Positions 14,387-14,744 of a stretch of DNA of 14,744 nt are shown in pieces. Location of the stretch: contig CABIYO010000056.1 of the NCBI GenBank assembly GCA_902362975.1, positions 1 to 14,744 on the forward strand, given 5' to 3'. This DNA comes from Caryophanales bacterium (GTDB lineage: Bacteria; Bacillota; Bacilli; Exiguobacteriales; Exiguobacteriaceae). The notes beneath the pieces are model-generated. The model saw only the letters and a program-made list of their open reading frames with translations, did not search any database and had not been told where the DNA came from. The position numbers were made by a program, and so were the translations under genes. Position 1 is the stretch's first letter, and each line of letters starts with the position of its first letter.

Positions 14387-14744
14387 ATGGCGAGAAGTCG
14401 GCATACGATCGAACAAAAATTGAGTGCGCTGCGCATGATGGAAGAAGAAACATATGCTTGGAAAGAAATCATGGAGGCTCATGGCGTCTCTAGGCACACC
14501 CTCCAGGTGTGGAAAGTGAAATTCGATACCGGTGGGATCGATGCGTTGAAGGAATCGAAGGCATGGAAACCGTACACCAAGGAACTGAAAATCGCGGCCG
14601 TCCGCGACTATCTCGATGGGTTCACTAGAATGGAGGTACTCTCCAAGTATCAGATCAGTGATTGGTCTGTTCTTCGTAAATGGATTAAGAAGTATACTAG
14701 TCATAGCGAGTTAACAGATTCGAGAAAAGGGATGGATCGAGCTA
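14387..14744 (+). CDS. IS3-family transposase OrfA (partial, continues beyond the window)
   Basis: The frame is open from ATG 14387 to the window end (119 codons, no stop). It encodes MARSRHTIEQKLSALRMMEE, a first helix-turn-helix with EIMEAHGVSRHTLQVWKVKF (about 27-46), a GGIDALK linker, and a second HTH repeat with YTKELKIAAVRDYLDG and YQISDWSVLRKWIKKY (about 63-103). This double-HTH layout is typical of IS150-type OrfA, which binds the terminal repeats; the DDE catalytic OrfB, made by frameshifting, would follow downstream. GGGGAG lies 8 bp before the ATG, within the hairpin described at 14326-14386. Confidence 0.9.
   Translation, partial: MARSRHTIEQKLSALRMMEEETYAWKEIMEAHGVSRHTLQVWKVKFDTGGIDALKESKAWKPYTKELKIAAVRDYLDGFTRMEVLSKYQISDWSVLRKWIKKYTSHSELTDSRKGMDRA

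Larger units (their letters stand above)
14319..14744 (+). mobile_element. IS3-family (IS150-like) insertion sequence, left end, truncated by the window
   Basis: A probable left terminal repeat starts TGATATGCTCCCCAATAGG near 14319, with the TG end and CCCC-AATAGGTAGACA-like body common in IS150-group elements. It is followed by orfA in the same direction. The exact first base is uncertain (14314 or 14319), because the right end and the target duplication lie outside the window. Confidence 0.8.

Overview
The window looks like chromosomal DNA from a low/mid-GC Gram-positive bacterium (Bacillota, Bacillales). The best guess is Exiguobacterium or a near relative. The evidence is protein character (Rex, TatA/TatC, YdiK/YdiL and YdiF-type ABC-F proteins all resemble Bacillus ones), strong AAGGAGG-type ribosome binding sites, several TTG/GTG starts, and a CIRCE operator on groESL. 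The genus call is an inference from recall; no search was run.

Layout. (1) 1-740: the 5' stub of a type I restriction-modification methyltransferase gene (hsdM) with its own ribosome binding site and a downstream terminator, then an AT-rich spacer holding a 50-bp imperfect palindrome. (2) 747-2820: groES-groEL on the minus strand with a sigma-A promoter and a perfect CIRCE (HrcA operator). (3) 2868-3877: divergent ydiL (CPBP/Abi protease) and ydiK (two-TM DUF4305-like protein), closed by a terminator. (4) 3856-8607: an accessory segment. It holds an SgrR-family regulator and a divergent MFS exporter, flanked on both sides by minus-strand genes for two small four-TM proteins that look like paralogues, a 52-aa two-TM protein, a scar with two gene remnants, and a small PspC-domain protein. 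(5) 8609-10063: an NADH-oxidase-like flavoprotein gene (nox) whose promoter carries a near-perfect Rex operator. (6) 10144-11929: rex-tatA-tatC operon on the minus strand, with a Rex-like site overlapping the rex -10. (7) 11961-14298: ABC-F ATPase (ydiF type) followed by a translationally coupled membrane protein. (8) 14319-14744: left end of an IS3/IS150-type insertion sequence with partial orfA, running off the window.

How the parts fit. Rex, ABC-F, TatA/C, YdiK, YdiL and GroESL form a neighbourhood that, as recalled, is also linked in Bacillus subtilis. Here it is interrupted between ydiK and tatC by about 6 kb of accessory genes. Rex is a NADH/NAD+ sensor; the predicted operators tie it to its own promoter and to nox, an enzyme that would consume NADH, giving a local redox feedback loop. 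The most novel-looking unit is the SgrR/MFS pair with flanking four-TM paralogues. It recalls the enterobacterial SgrR-SetA arrangement but has no visible room for an SgrS-like RNA between the divergent genes.
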